DNA of 18,238 bases from Flemingiibacterium sp045634345 (GTDB lineage Bacteria; Bacillota; Clostridia; Oscillospirales; CAG-272). This document shows, in pieces, positions 6,974 through 14,362 of this stretch. Where the stretch lies: NCBI GenBank assembly GCA_045634345.1, contig JAZRAB010000175.1:1-18238 (forward strand), in the 5' to 3' direction. Numbering within the stretch: the stretch's first letter is position 1; each line of letters starts with the position of its first letter. The notes under the pieces are model-generated. The model was not told the DNA's origin. It worked only from the letters and a program-made list of their open reading frames with translations, and searched no databases. The position numbers and the translations under genes were made by a program.

Positions 6974-8121
6974 TTTGTGTCCTCGTTATAGTTACCTAAA
7001 AATCTAAATTCCGCAAGCTCATCAGAAAGAGCGCAGATAAGGTTGAATGTATGTATGTCACTCATGGAGCCGTTGAAATCGAGATAGAAGCGGTATTCAA
7101 ACGGCTGCGTGGGTATAGGACGGCTCTCGATTTTAGTCAGATTTAGTCCGAGCGCCGAAAAATATCCGAGTATTCTCGAAAGCGTTCCCTCTCTGTGTGC
7201 AAGCGAAAATTGGATGCTTATTTTATCAGCATCCGGTGTTATAGTAAGCTCGCGCGAGATTGCTACAAATCGTGTGGTATTTACCTTTTCGTTCTGTATT
7301 CCGTGCTCAAGGATTTCAAGATTATATAACTTTGCGCAGTCAGCAGAAGCTATAGCTGCAAGATCGTGTCTGTTTGATTCTGCGGCAGTTCTGGCGGCAA
7401 TTGCAGTGTTTGCTGCTTGTGTTGCGGTAACTCCTAGTTCTGAAATAAATTCCGAACACTGACCAATCGCCTGAGGATGAGATAATATCTCACGGATATC
7501 ATTCTTTGTGATACCTTTTTTTGCGAGGAGGCAATGTTCGACCGGCAATCTCTGTGAGGCAGATATGTAGGCATCATTGTCCATAATAAGACGATAGACA
7601 TCTGTAACAGAGCCGTAAGTTGAGTTTTCTACCGGAAGAACGCCGTATTCGATTTCTCCTGAATGAAGAGCTGCAAAAATTTCCGCCCAGCTTGAGAAAA
7701 AGACTATATCAGCGTCCGGGTACATTGTCCGTGCCGCCTGAGCGGAGAACGCTCCGTCAACTCCCTGCGCTCCGACTTTTATTCCCTTGAACGAAGTCGG
7801 AGAGGCCTTTCCGGCTTCAAGCGCCGCGTTGAAGAATGAACGTCTTGGCGAAAATTCACTCTTAAGCTCATATTGATGAAGCTTTGACATATTCATGATG
7901 CCATCATATGTGCCGACCAACTTTTCGCGCACATCCTCGGGAGATATAGCTGCGATTTTATCGAGCACTGCGCGTTCACGTGTATCGTCAAACACCTTCA
8001 TGTTATTTGCAAGCTTATATCTTGCCACGCTTTCGGCAACACGGATACGTTTTTCAAGTAATGTAATCAGCTGTGCATCTATCTCGTCGATCTCGGCACG
8101 GCACTGTGAAAGATCTTTCAT
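6970..8121 (-). CDS. pheA: bifunctional chorismate mutase/prephenate dehydratase
   Basis: PheA turns chorismate into prephenate and then phenylpyruvate, the committed steps to phenylalanine. The 383-residue protein has three domains. Residues 1-90 are an AroQ chorismate mutase; Arg8, Arg25, Lys36, Asp45, Arg48 and Glu49 align with the E. coli active-site residues. Residues of about 113-290 are the prephenate dehydratase with the catalytic Thr-Arg-Phe at 283-285. Residues of about 299-375 are an ACT domain with Glu-Ser-Arg-Pro (332-335), the phenylalanine-binding motif, so feedback inhibition by Phe is expected. AAGGAG precedes the ATG. The 72-bp gap to the upstream methyltransferase shows no T-box or other attenuator. 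The gene leads a tightly packed run with ecfA1-ecfA2-ecfT-truA. Confidence 0.96.
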   Translation of the reverse strand: MKDLSQCRAEIDEIDAQLITLLEKRIRVAESVARYKLANNMKVFDDTRERAVLDKIAAISPEDVREKLVGTYDGIMNMSKLHQYELKSEFSPRRSFFNAALEAGKASPTSFKGIKVGAQGVDGAFSAQAARTMYPDADIVFFSSWAEIFAALHSGEIEYGVLPVENSTYGSVTDVYRLIMDNDAYISASQRLPVEHCLLAKKGITKNDIREILSHPQAIGQCSEFISELGVTATQAANTAIAARTAAESNRHDLAAIASADCAKLYNLEILEHGIQNEKVNTTRFVAISRELTITPDADKISIQFSLAHREGTLSRILGYFSALGLNLTKIESRPIPTQPFEYRFYLDFNGSMSDIHTFNLICALSDELAEFRFLGNYNEDTK

Positions 8122-8193
8122 AAAAAAATGCTCCTTGATATATAGGCATGCATGGCTCTCAAAGAAGAACCATATAAAAGCTTTATGAGACGA

Positions 8194-9063
8194 CTACTCA
8201 GCACACCAGCGCGCACTGCTTCCGCACGGAAGCACAGCTCCTGTCTGTGTGACCGACAGACCTATCTCATCCGCACTTACCTTGCCGCCGTATTTCGCGG
8301 CAACATGCAGATTGAGAAGGTATCCCGTTGTTGATGCGGAAAGTCCCGTTGTGTACGAATTAAGTAAGAAGAATAGAGGTTTATCGGAAAGCACCTGTGT
8401 TGTCAGGGCAACAAGGTCATCAATATTTTCTTCTAACTTCCACACTTCGCCTGACGGACCGCGTCCATAACTCGGAGGGTCCATGATAACCGCATCGTAC
8501 AGATTACCGCGGCGTATCTCACGCTCTACAAATTTTTTGCAGTCATCGACAATATAGCGTATCGGTGCATCCGCGAGTCCTGAAAGCCTAGCGTTTTCCT
8601 TGCACTGTGCAACCATTCCCTTCGCCGCATCGACGTGACAGACAGCTGCGCCTGCTTTTGCCGCCGCAACGGTAGCGCCACCGGTATAACCGAAAAGATT
8701 TAGTACCTTAATCGGGCGGTCAGCCTTGCGTATCAGACGTGAAAACCAATCCCAATTCACCGCCTGCTCGGGAAAAAGTCCGGTATGCTTAAATCCCATC
8801 GGGCGTATGATAAATTCAAGTCCGAGATTATCATAAACAAGCTTCCATTCGTTTGGAAGCTTGTTCTCGCGCCAAGCTCCGCCGCCGGAAGATGAACGGC
8901 GATAAACTGCATCCGCCTGCTTCCAAAGCTTGTTTTTCTTTTGGTTATGCCAAATAACCTGCGGGTCGGGACGTATGAGGATGTATTTTCCCCAACGCTC
9001 AAGGCGTTCGCCGTCCGAGGTATCTATAAGCTCATAGTCCTTCCAATTATCTGCCTGCCACAT
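8194..9063 (-). CDS. class I SAM-dependent methyltransferase (RlmI/K-like family)
   Basis: This 289-residue protein is a Rossmann-fold methyltransferase of the group annotated as class I SAM-dependent rRNA/RNA methyltransferases (COG1092-like). An N-terminal RNA-binding-like segment (about residues 1-95) precedes motif I Asn-Leu-Phe-Gly-Tyr-Thr-Gly-Gly (122-129), an acidic Asp145 that should bind the SAM ribose, and motif IV Asp-Pro-Pro-Ser-Tyr-Gly (195-200), typical of base methylation. It lacks the PUA domain of full-length RlmI, so the substrate is uncertain and I give no symbol. The start is unusual: no good Shine-Dalgarno lies just before the ATG, and the nearest AAAGGA is about 33 bases upstream. 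The N-terminal Ala-Asp-Asn-Trp-Lys-Asp-Tyr still looks like a genuine family start. It follows the structured gap after ruvB. Confidence 0.88.
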   Translation of the reverse strand: MWQADNWKDYELIDTSDGERLERWGKYILIRPDPQVIWHNQKKNKLWKQADAVYRRSSSGGGAWRENKLPNEWKLVYDNLGLEFIIRPMGFKHTGLFPEQAVNWDWFSRLIRKADRPIKVLNLFGYTGGATVAAAKAGAAVCHVDAAKGMVAQCKENARLSGLADAPIRYIVDDCKKFVEREIRRGNLYDAVIMDPPSYGRGPSGEVWKLEENIDDLVALTTQVLSDKPLFFLLNSYTTGLSASTTGYLLNLHVAAKYGGKVSADEIGLSVTQTGAVLPCGSSARWCAE

Positions 9064-9126
9064 ATGTGTATCTGCTTCTGTTTTGCAAAAGCGGTCCTTT
9101 CATTAATTTGTCATTTTTATGTCCAT

Positions 9127-9147
9127 AGCTTTCGTTTAGCGAAAGCT
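9127..9147. repeat. 8-bp hairpin in the ruvB-methyltransferase gap
   Basis: AGCTTTCG and CGAAAGCT form a perfect 8-bp inverted repeat around a TTTAG loop. It lies 11 bases from the base of the three-way junction and about 65 bases upstream of the methyltransferase start. No U-run follows, so terminator function is unlikely. Together with its neighbours it makes this gap an array of palindromes. Confidence 0.6.
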
Positions 9148-9158
9148 TCCTTACATGT

Positions 9159-9221
9159 CCTTTTGCGCCGTGATTTGCGTAGCAAAACATCGCTTAATAA
9201 GCGATGTAACGCCACAAAAGG
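9159..9221. repeat. closed three-way-junction palindromic element
   Basis: An outer 13-position stem (9159-9171 with 9209-9221) closes with one mismatch and, on the minus strand, one G-U pair. It encloses two perfect hairpins with almost no linker: TTTGC/GCAAA with a 3-nt loop (9174-9186) and ACATCGCTT/AAGCGATGT with a 3-nt loop (9187-9207). It has no coding potential. It may be a small structured RNA, a 3' end of the ruv transcript, or a copy of a dispersed palindromic repeat; the sequence alone does not decide. The folding is visible directly, while the role is unknown. Confidence 0.6.
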
Positions 9222-9222
9222 T

Positions 9223-9248
9223 AGTTTGAAAGATTTATCTTTCAAACT
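9223..9248 (-). terminator. 12-bp hairpin across the ruvB stop codon, possible terminator or stability element
   Basis: AGTTTGAAAGAT and ATCTTTCAAACT are perfect complements separated by two bases, giving 11-12 bp with a tiny loop. The 5' arm contains the last ruvB bases and its TGA stop. After the stem the minus strand reads ACCTTTTG, only a weak U-run, so termination is possible but not convincing. It may equally protect the 3' end of the ruv message. Confidence 0.4.
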
Positions 9249-10336
9249 TCATCGCCCATCGACTGAGAGAAAATATCAATTTGACTTTCATCAGATGTAT
9301 TTTTACCCTGCGGCTCTCTCCACGGGAGATTGAGATGCTCATAAGCGAGCCGCGTTACACAGCGTCCGCGCGGAGTACGCGAGAGATAACCGATCTGCAT
9401 AAGATACGGCTCATAGACATCTTCAAGCGTGATCGCCTCCTCACCGACTGTCGCGGCGAGCGTTTCGAGTCCGACAGGACCGCCGCCGTAATAGGTGATA
9501 ATAGTTTCAAGCATTTTGCGGTCGATATTGTCAAGTCCAAGCTCGTCGATTTCCATCATGTTAAGCGCCGCCGATGCGGTTTTACGGTCAATTTTTCCAT
9601 CTCCGCGCACCTGCGCAAAATCGCGGACGCGCTTCAACAGTCGGTTCGCTATACGCGGTGTTCCGCGCGAACGTGAGGCAAGCTCAAACGCACCGTCCTC
9701 GTCAATCGCCACGCCGAGTATCGACGCTGAACGGCGTATAATAAACGCAAGCTCCTCGACCGTATACAATTCAAGGCGAAGCAGTACGCCGAAACGGTCA
9801 CGAAGCGGTGTTGTAAGCTGTCCTGCACGTGTAGTTGCACCGATAAGCGTGAAACGAGGAAGCGGAAGATGTATGCTCTGTGCCGACGGTCCCTTACCGA
9901 TTATGATATCAACCGCAAAATCCTCCATTGCAGGATAGAGGATCTCCTCCACCTGACGGGGTAAACGGTGTATTTCGTCAATGAAAAGAACGTCTTTTTC
10001 ATTTAAGTTGGTCAGAAGCGCTACGAGGTCCCCCTGCTTTTCAATCGCCGGACCGCTTGTCACTCGTATGCTTACACCAAGCTCGTTTGCGATAATGTTC
10101 GACAGTGTGGTTTTTCCAAGACCGGGAGGGCCGTAAAGAAGCACGTGATCAAGCGTATCATCGCGCATTTTTGCCGCATCTATACTGATTTTCAAATTTT
10201 CCTTGGCTTTCGACTGACCGACATATTCTTCGAGTGTTGTTGGGCGCAGACTGCGTTCCGAATCCGCATCCTCGGGTGAATATTCAGCTCCCACCAAACG
10301 GCTTTCGTACTCATTTTCATCGTCAAAATAGTTCAC
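9242..10336 (-). CDS. ruvB: Holliday junction branch migration ATPase RuvB
   Basis: RuvB is the hexameric AAA+ motor that drives Holliday-junction branch migration with RuvA during recombinational repair. The 364-residue protein shows Walker A Gly-Pro-Pro-Gly-Leu-Gly-Lys-Thr (69-76), Walker B with Asp120-Glu121, sensor 1 in Ile-Gly-Ala-Thr-Thr-Arg-Ala-Gly (about 164-171) and the C-terminal winged-helix DNA-binding motif Arg-Thr-Pro-Arg-Gly-Arg. It is about 20-30 residues longer than minimal family members, through an acidic N-terminal tail before the conserved Leu-Arg-Pro. The start is GTG at 10336, chosen because AGGAGG lies about seven bases upstream. It follows ruvA by 30 bases in a ruvCAB cluster, and its stop codon sits inside a 12-bp hairpin. 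Confidence 0.97.
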   Translation of the reverse strand: MNYFDDENEYESRLVGAEYSPEDADSERSLRPTTLEEYVGQSKAKENLKISIDAAKMRDDTLDHVLLYGPPGLGKTTLSNIIANELGVSIRVTSGPAIEKQGDLVALLTNLNEKDVLFIDEIHRLPRQVEEILYPAMEDFAVDIIIGKGPSAQSIHLPLPRFTLIGATTRAGQLTTPLRDRFGVLLRLELYTVEELAFIIRRSASILGVAIDEDGAFELASRSRGTPRIANRLLKRVRDFAQVRGDGKIDRKTASAALNMMEIDELGLDNIDRKMLETIITYYGGGPVGLETLAATVGEEAITLEDVYEPYLMQIGYLSRTPRGRCVTRLAYEHLNLPWREPQGKNTSDESQIDIFSQSMGDEV

Positions 10337-10366
10337 GTTCTTCCCTCCTGTCGTATTTGTTATTTA

Positions 10367-10966
10367 TCACTTCATCAATCGCTTAAGCGCGGTTGTGATA
10401 AGCGCTTCAAGCGGCATAGTGGATGAATCTATACCCGAAAGCGCCGATGTTGCTTCTGATTTCGAGTACCCGAGCACTAAAAGCGCATTCACCGCATCGG
10501 ACAGCTTTCCGCTCGATACAACTCCTGCGGGTGTGGCGGTAACAACATCCGAGCCAAATTCCTTTGCAAGCTTGTCCTTAAGTTCAAGCACAATTCTCGC
10601 GGCAGTCTTTGCACCGATGCCGTTTGCCCTACCGAGCGTCTTTGTGTCAGACGAGCACACTGCCGCAGCAAACTGCTCGGGCGTAAGAGTTGAAAGTATT
10701 GAAATAGCCGCTTTAGGTCCAACACCTGAAACGGTGATAAGCTGACAAAATGCAGAGTGCTCTTGCACACTGTAAAACCCAAACAGCTCCATCGCATCCT
10801 CACGCACGGCAAGATAAGTATAAAGCTTTACCATCTCACCAAGCTTAGATGATATTGCCGCAAGCGTTGTATTGGAAACAGTAAGCTTATAACCGACGCC
10901 GCCGCAGTCAATGACAGCGCTATGCGCCTCAGTCAGACAAAGTTCTCCGTTGACATGGTAATACAT
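10367..10966 (-). CDS. ruvA: Holliday junction DNA helicase subunit RuvA
   Basis: RuvA binds Holliday junctions as a tetramer and loads RuvB. From the ATG at 10966 the protein has 199 residues, the usual size. It begins with an OB-fold (about 1-62), then two helix-hairpin-helix motifs, Gly-Val-Gly-Pro-Lys (about residues 74-78) and Gly-Ile-Gly-Ala-Lys-Thr-Ala (about 109-115), and ends with the mobile C-terminal domain that contacts RuvB. A GTG nine bases earlier (10975) is in frame, but its ribosome binding site would be adjacent to the codon. GAGGTG lies six bases before the ATG, and Met-Tyr-Tyr-His-Val-Asn-Gly matches family starts. It lies between ruvC and ruvB with short gaps, so the three are one operon. 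Confidence 0.96.
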   Translation of the reverse strand: MYYHVNGELCLTEAHSAVIDCGGVGYKLTVSNTTLAAISSKLGEMVKLYTYLAVREDAMELFGFYSVQEHSAFCQLITVSGVGPKAAISILSTLTPEQFAAAVCSSDTKTLGRANGIGAKTAARIVLELKDKLAKEFGSDVVTATPAGVVSSGKLSDAVNALLVLGYSKSEATSALSGIDSSTMPLEALITTALKRLMK

Positions 10967-10987
10967 AGCTTTCACCTCGTATTAGCG

Positions 10988-11509
10988 TTAATTTTTACGT
11001 ATTGTGTAATAATCTTTGTTGAAATAACCCCTCATTTTGGAGTTGCCCGTATTTGCGTGGCAGATAGCAATGGCAAGTGCATCGCAGGTGTCATCGAGTT
11101 TAGGAGCATTTTCGAGATTCAACAAAAGCTCGACCATATGAATTACCTGCTTTTTGACCGCTCTGCCGTATCCGACAACAGATTGTTTCACCTGAAGCGG
11201 TGTGTACTCGCTGATATTAAGCCCGTTTTGCTTGGCACAAAGAAGTATCACACCTCGCGCCTCTGCGACCGGCACCATGGTCTTTTGGTTTGTATTGAAG
11301 AAAAGCTCCTCGATTGCCATTTCATCGGGATGATACATCTTTATAAGCTCGTCAAGATGGTTGTATATCATCTCAAGGCGTGCCTCAACATCAGTATGCG
11401 CAGGGGTTTGAATCGAGCCGTGCGCGAGTGTCGTGAAGCGTGAATTTTTATATTCGATGATTCCATATCCCACAATTGCAATGCCGGGGTCTATTCCGAG
11501 AATTATCAT
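10988..11509 (-). CDS. ruvC: crossover junction endodeoxyribonuclease RuvC
   Basis: RuvC is the dimeric nuclease that cuts Holliday junctions symmetrically after RuvAB migration. The 173-residue protein has the family length and RNase H fold. All four catalytic acids are visible: Asp7 in Gly-Ile-Asp-Pro-Gly, Glu67 in Ala-Ile-Glu-Glu, and Asp140 and Asp143 in Asp-Asp-Thr-Cys-Asp-Ala-Leu-Ala. GAGGG lies about five bases before the ATG. The gene begins the ruvCAB operon and has its own perfect sigma-A promoter in the 71-bp gap after polA, so repair genes can be transcribed independently of polA. Confidence 0.97.
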   Translation of the reverse strand: MIILGIDPGIAIVGYGIIEYKNSRFTTLAHGSIQTPAHTDVEARLEMIYNHLDELIKMYHPDEMAIEELFFNTNQKTMVPVAEARGVILLCAKQNGLNISEYTPLQVKQSVVGYGRAVKKQVIHMVELLLNLENAPKLDDTCDALAIAICHANTGNSKMRGYFNKDYYTIRKN

Positions 11510-11538
11510 TTTGCCCTCGCAATAATTAATAATGTATT

Positions 11539-11567
11539 ATTATATCATAAATATACTCGTTTGTCAA
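11539..11567 (-). promoter_or_regulatory. consensus sigma-A promoter of ruvCAB
   Basis: TTGACA (11567-11562) and TATAAT (11544-11539) are separated by exactly 17 bases on the minus strand, a 12/12 match to the housekeeping consensus. The start site would be about 11532, some 23 bases before the ruvC ATG. A palindrome TAATAAT/ATTATTA with a two-base centre (11527-11542) overlaps the -10 and start site and might be an operator. No clear SOS box is visible here. Confidence 0.85.
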
Positions 11568-11580
11568 TCTTTTCCGCATC

Positions 11581-14142
11581 TTAATCCTTGCAGTCGTACC
11601 ATGTTTCTCCGACAGCCGCGGAAACCGTCAAAGGAACAGACAATTCCACACATTTTTCCATCTCACGGACAAGCAAATCCCTAGCCGAATCCGCGTCGGA
11701 TTCAGCCGCTTCGACAATGAGTTCGTCGTGAACCTGAAGTATGAGCTTTGCATCAAGACCGCTTTTTGAAAGTGCCTCGTCAACACGTATCATGGCTATC
11801 TTGATTATGTCAGCGGCACTTCCCTGTATCGGACTGTTCATTGCTACACGCTCTCCAAATTGCCTTAACATCTTTTTGCCCGAAGTAAGCTCCGGAATGT
11901 TACGTCTGCGCTCAAACATTGTAGTAACATATCCGTCCGCTTCCGCCCGTTTTACAATATCGGTAAGATATGCCGCTACTCGCGGATAATTTGCTAGATA
12001 CGATTCAATGTATTCCGCCGCTTGTTTCTTTGTGACACCGATATCCTGGGCGAGAGAGAAATCGGAAATGCCGTATACAATACCGAAATTTACCGCCTTT
12101 GCGCGTTTTCTCATCTCGCTTGTTACTGCCTCAATCGGCACACCGAATGCCTGTGAAGCGGTTACGGTATGAATGTCTATACCACTCTTAAAAGCATTTA
12201 TCATCGTTTCATCGCCCGATATGTGAGCAAGCAGGCGAAGCTCAATCTGCGAGTAATCGGCATCTATAAGAACGCGCCCCTCGTAGTCCGGTATGAAGAA
12301 CCGACGCAGCTCACGTCCAAGCTCTGTACGCACGGGGATATTCTGAAGATTCGGCTCGGTTGAGGATAGGCGTCCGGTTGCGGTTACGGTCTGATTGAAG
12401 CTTGTGTGTATACGCCCGTTTTCATCGGCGGCTTTGGCGAGCCCTTCACCGTATGTCGAACGTAATTTTTCAAGTTGGCGGTACTCTAAAATATCTGACA
12501 CTATCTCATGATACGGTGCTAATTTTTCGAGAATGTCCGCGCTTGTCGAATAGCTTCCGTTTTTATTCTTCTTTCCGTGAGGAAGTCCCAGACGTTCAAA
12601 AAGCACTTCAGATAGCTGAATCGGAGATTTTATGTTAAATTCGCATCCTGCGAGGAAATAAATCCGCTCTGCAAGCTGTTCCGCCGCCTTTCCGAGCGTA
12701 TGGGAAAATTCGCCAAGTCCTGCCGTGTCGATTTTAAATCCCGCTTTCTCCATGCGTGCGAGTACTGCGGCGAGAGGGATCTCTATATCAAACAGTAAAG
12801 AGTTTTGTCCTCGTTCATTTATTATACGCGAAAGATAATCAGAAAGCATAAGTACATCAGCGGCATCAAACCCCTCGGATGAGTTTCCAAGAAAACGTAG
12901 TTTCAGTCTCTCCGGCTCAAGATGATTGTCTGTTGGGTCTACCACATAAGCTGCAAGCATGATATCGTAATCGAACAAAAATTCGTCCTCAAGTGAGTAC
13001 TTCGCATACATGGCTTTTGAGTCATATACATGCAACCTCACGCCGCGCTTGTGAAGTGAAATAAGCAGTTCACGAATATCGTCTGATTCTGCGGTATAAA
13101 CATGCTTCTTATCTGAAGAAAAACTAACTTTTTCGCCGAGGTATATCCCAAGACAGTCGCCGCTTGAAAGTGCCGATTCAGCCGCCTCCTCAGGAGACTC
13201 ACACGCAATGGTGCAAGACGCCTCGGAGCAGCCGGATTCAACGCTTGCAGATTCAGTACACGCACATGCGTTCTCTAAATCGAACCGCTTTATAAGCGCA
13301 GAAAATTCGAGTTTTGTAAAGAGTTCAAGTAACTCCCCTCGAGCCGCCTCGGCACGCTCACATCTTCCGTTAATATCATCAAGGCTTACGCCTATCGGAG
13401 CATCCTTGACTATGGTCGCAAGCCATTTTGACATGTAGGCGGAATCTTTACCGTCGGAGAGCTTCTGTCGCTGTCCTGCTTTAATTGTCGGGCTGTCGAG
13501 ATTGGCATATACGCCATCAATGTCTGAAAATTCGGAAATGAGCTTAAATGCCGTCTTTTCACCAATTCCGGGCACACCGGGAATGTTATCCGAGCTATCC
13601 CCCATCAACGCTTTTACATCTACAAAACAGTCGGGTGTAATGCCGTACGTTTCCGTAAATTTCGCTGTATCAAACGGCACAGTATCGCTGTTTGTTGCAA
13701 GAAGAACGGTAACATTTTCATTTATAAGCTGAAGCGAATCACGGTCTCCTGTGAGAACATATGCCCTCTCGCCCGCATCCGATGCAAGCTTTGCGACGGT
13801 GCCGAGGATATCATCCGCTTCGTACCCTTCAAGTGTCAGCACACGCGCTCCCATTGCCTCGGCGCATCTTTTTGCAAAGGGGAGCTGCATCGCAAGTTCT
13901 TCGGGCATCCCCTTTCGTGTCGCCTTGTATCCGTCAAATTTTTCGTGTCTGAAGGTAGGCGCGCGCATATCAAACGCCACAGCAAAGCCGTCTGGTTTGA
14001 TTTCTTCGAGATTTCGGCGCAAAATATTTACAAAACCATACACGGCATTTGTGTGAAGCCCCTCCCGTGTGGTAAGAGGACGAATACCGTAAAATGCGCG
14101 GTTTAAAATACTGTTGCCATCAACGGCGAGAAAGGTTTTCAT
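11581..14142 (-). CDS. polA: DNA polymerase I
   Basis: DNA polymerase I removes RNA primers and fills gaps in lagging-strand synthesis and repair. The 853-residue protein has an N-terminal 5' nuclease (about 1-290), with Asp8 in Asp-Gly-Asn-Ser, Glu-Ala-Asp-Asp near residue 109 and a helix-hairpin-helix Gly-Val-Pro-Gly-Ile-Gly-Glu-Lys. A degenerate 3'-5' exonuclease-like domain (about 300-480) follows, then the polymerase: motif A Asp-Tyr-Ser-Gln-Ile-Glu starting at Asp629, motif B with Arg-Lys-Arg-Ala-Lys-Ala-Val-Asn-Phe-Gly, and motif C His-Asp-Glu with Asp806. The Asp-x-Glu of an active proofreading site is missing where expected (Gly-Asp-Cys-Leu-Gly-Ile-Tyr), as in Bacillus and Thermus enzymes. 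GGAG precedes the ATG. It is transcribed from its own promoter, divergent from the DUF5711-like gene. Confidence 0.97.
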   Translation of the reverse strand: MKTFLAVDGNSILNRAFYGIRPLTTREGLHTNAVYGFVNILRRNLEEIKPDGFAVAFDMRAPTFRHEKFDGYKATRKGMPEELAMQLPFAKRCAEAMGARVLTLEGYEADDILGTVAKLASDAGERAYVLTGDRDSLQLINENVTVLLATNSDTVPFDTAKFTETYGITPDCFVDVKALMGDSSDNIPGVPGIGEKTAFKLISEFSDIDGVYANLDSPTIKAGQRQKLSDGKDSAYMSKWLATIVKDAPIGVSLDDINGRCERAEAARGELLELFTKLEFSALIKRFDLENACACTESASVESGCSEASCTIACESPEEAAESALSSGDCLGIYLGEKVSFSSDKKHVYTAESDDIRELLISLHKRGVRLHVYDSKAMYAKYSLEDEFLFDYDIMLAAYVVDPTDNHLEPERLKLRFLGNSSEGFDAADVLMLSDYLSRIINERGQNSLLFDIEIPLAAVLARMEKAGFKIDTAGLGEFSHTLGKAAEQLAERIYFLAGCEFNIKSPIQLSEVLFERLGLPHGKKNKNGSYSTSADILEKLAPYHEIVSDILEYRQLEKLRSTYGEGLAKAADENGRIHTSFNQTVTATGRLSSTEPNLQNIPVRTELGRELRRFFIPDYEGRVLIDADYSQIELRLLAHISGDETMINAFKSGIDIHTVTASQAFGVPIEAVTSEMRKRAKAVNFGIVYGISDFSLAQDIGVTKKQAAEYIESYLANYPRVAAYLTDIVKRAEADGYVTTMFERRRNIPELTSGKKMLRQFGERVAMNSPIQGSAADIIKIAMIRVDEALSKSGLDAKLILQVHDELIVEAAESDADSARDLLVREMEKCVELSVPLTVSAAVGETWYDCKD

Positions 14143-14195
14143 AGCAGCTCGTCTCCTTTTTAGGTATTAAAGCTCTGAAGTTTAAGATTAAGAAT

Positions 14196-14224
14196 ATTAT
14201 ACCACAAAACAAATGTTTTGTCAC
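14196..14224 (-). promoter_or_regulatory. sigma-A promoter of polA with an internal inverted repeat
   Basis: GTGACA (14224-14219), 17 bases, then TATAAT (14201-14196) on the minus strand is an 11/12 match to the housekeeping consensus. The start site would be about 14189, some 47 bases before the polA ATG. ACAAAACA/TGTTTTGT with a two-base centre (14204-14221) fills the spacer and part of the -35, a classic repressor position. The core AAAACAAATGTTTT partly resembles the Firmicutes LexA box (CGAAC-N4-GTTCG) but lacks its outer C/G bases. Confidence 0.75.
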
Positions 14225-14313
14225 CACTTTTTAAAATATTTTGTCGCAAAAAGAATATTAACACCACGTTCACAAACAAGTCATAGTATGTATGCTTATA
14301 TCTTAATATTTTT

Positions 14314-14322
14314 TGTTATAAT
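14314..14322 (+). promoter_or_regulatory. extended -10 promoter of the DUF5711-cvpA-clpE run
   Basis: TGTTATAAT is a perfect extended -10 (TGnTATAAT). No good -35 lies 16-18 bases upstream (the best is around GCTTAT), which an extended -10 can tolerate. The start site would be about 14329, some 34 bases before the ATG. The surrounding 220-bp divergent gap is very AT-rich and contains no gene that I can see. Confidence 0.6.
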
Positions 14323-14362
14323 ATTATAGTTATTATAAAATTCTACGGAAAGGAGTGCTCGT

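Noticed and set aside
6970..6976. Vitamin riboswitch upstream of the ECF genes
   Set aside because: ecfA1 overlaps the end of pheA by four bases, leaving no room for an aptamer.
8122..8193. T-box or attenuator before pheA
   Set aside because: The gap is only 72 bases, with no T-box core sequence, no terminator stem with a U-run and no Phe-rich leader peptide.
9127..9221. tRNA-like cloverleaf
   Set aside because: The three-way junction lacks a T-loop GTTC motif, a 7-bp acceptor stem with a proper anticodon arm, and correct arm sizes; it is not a tRNA.
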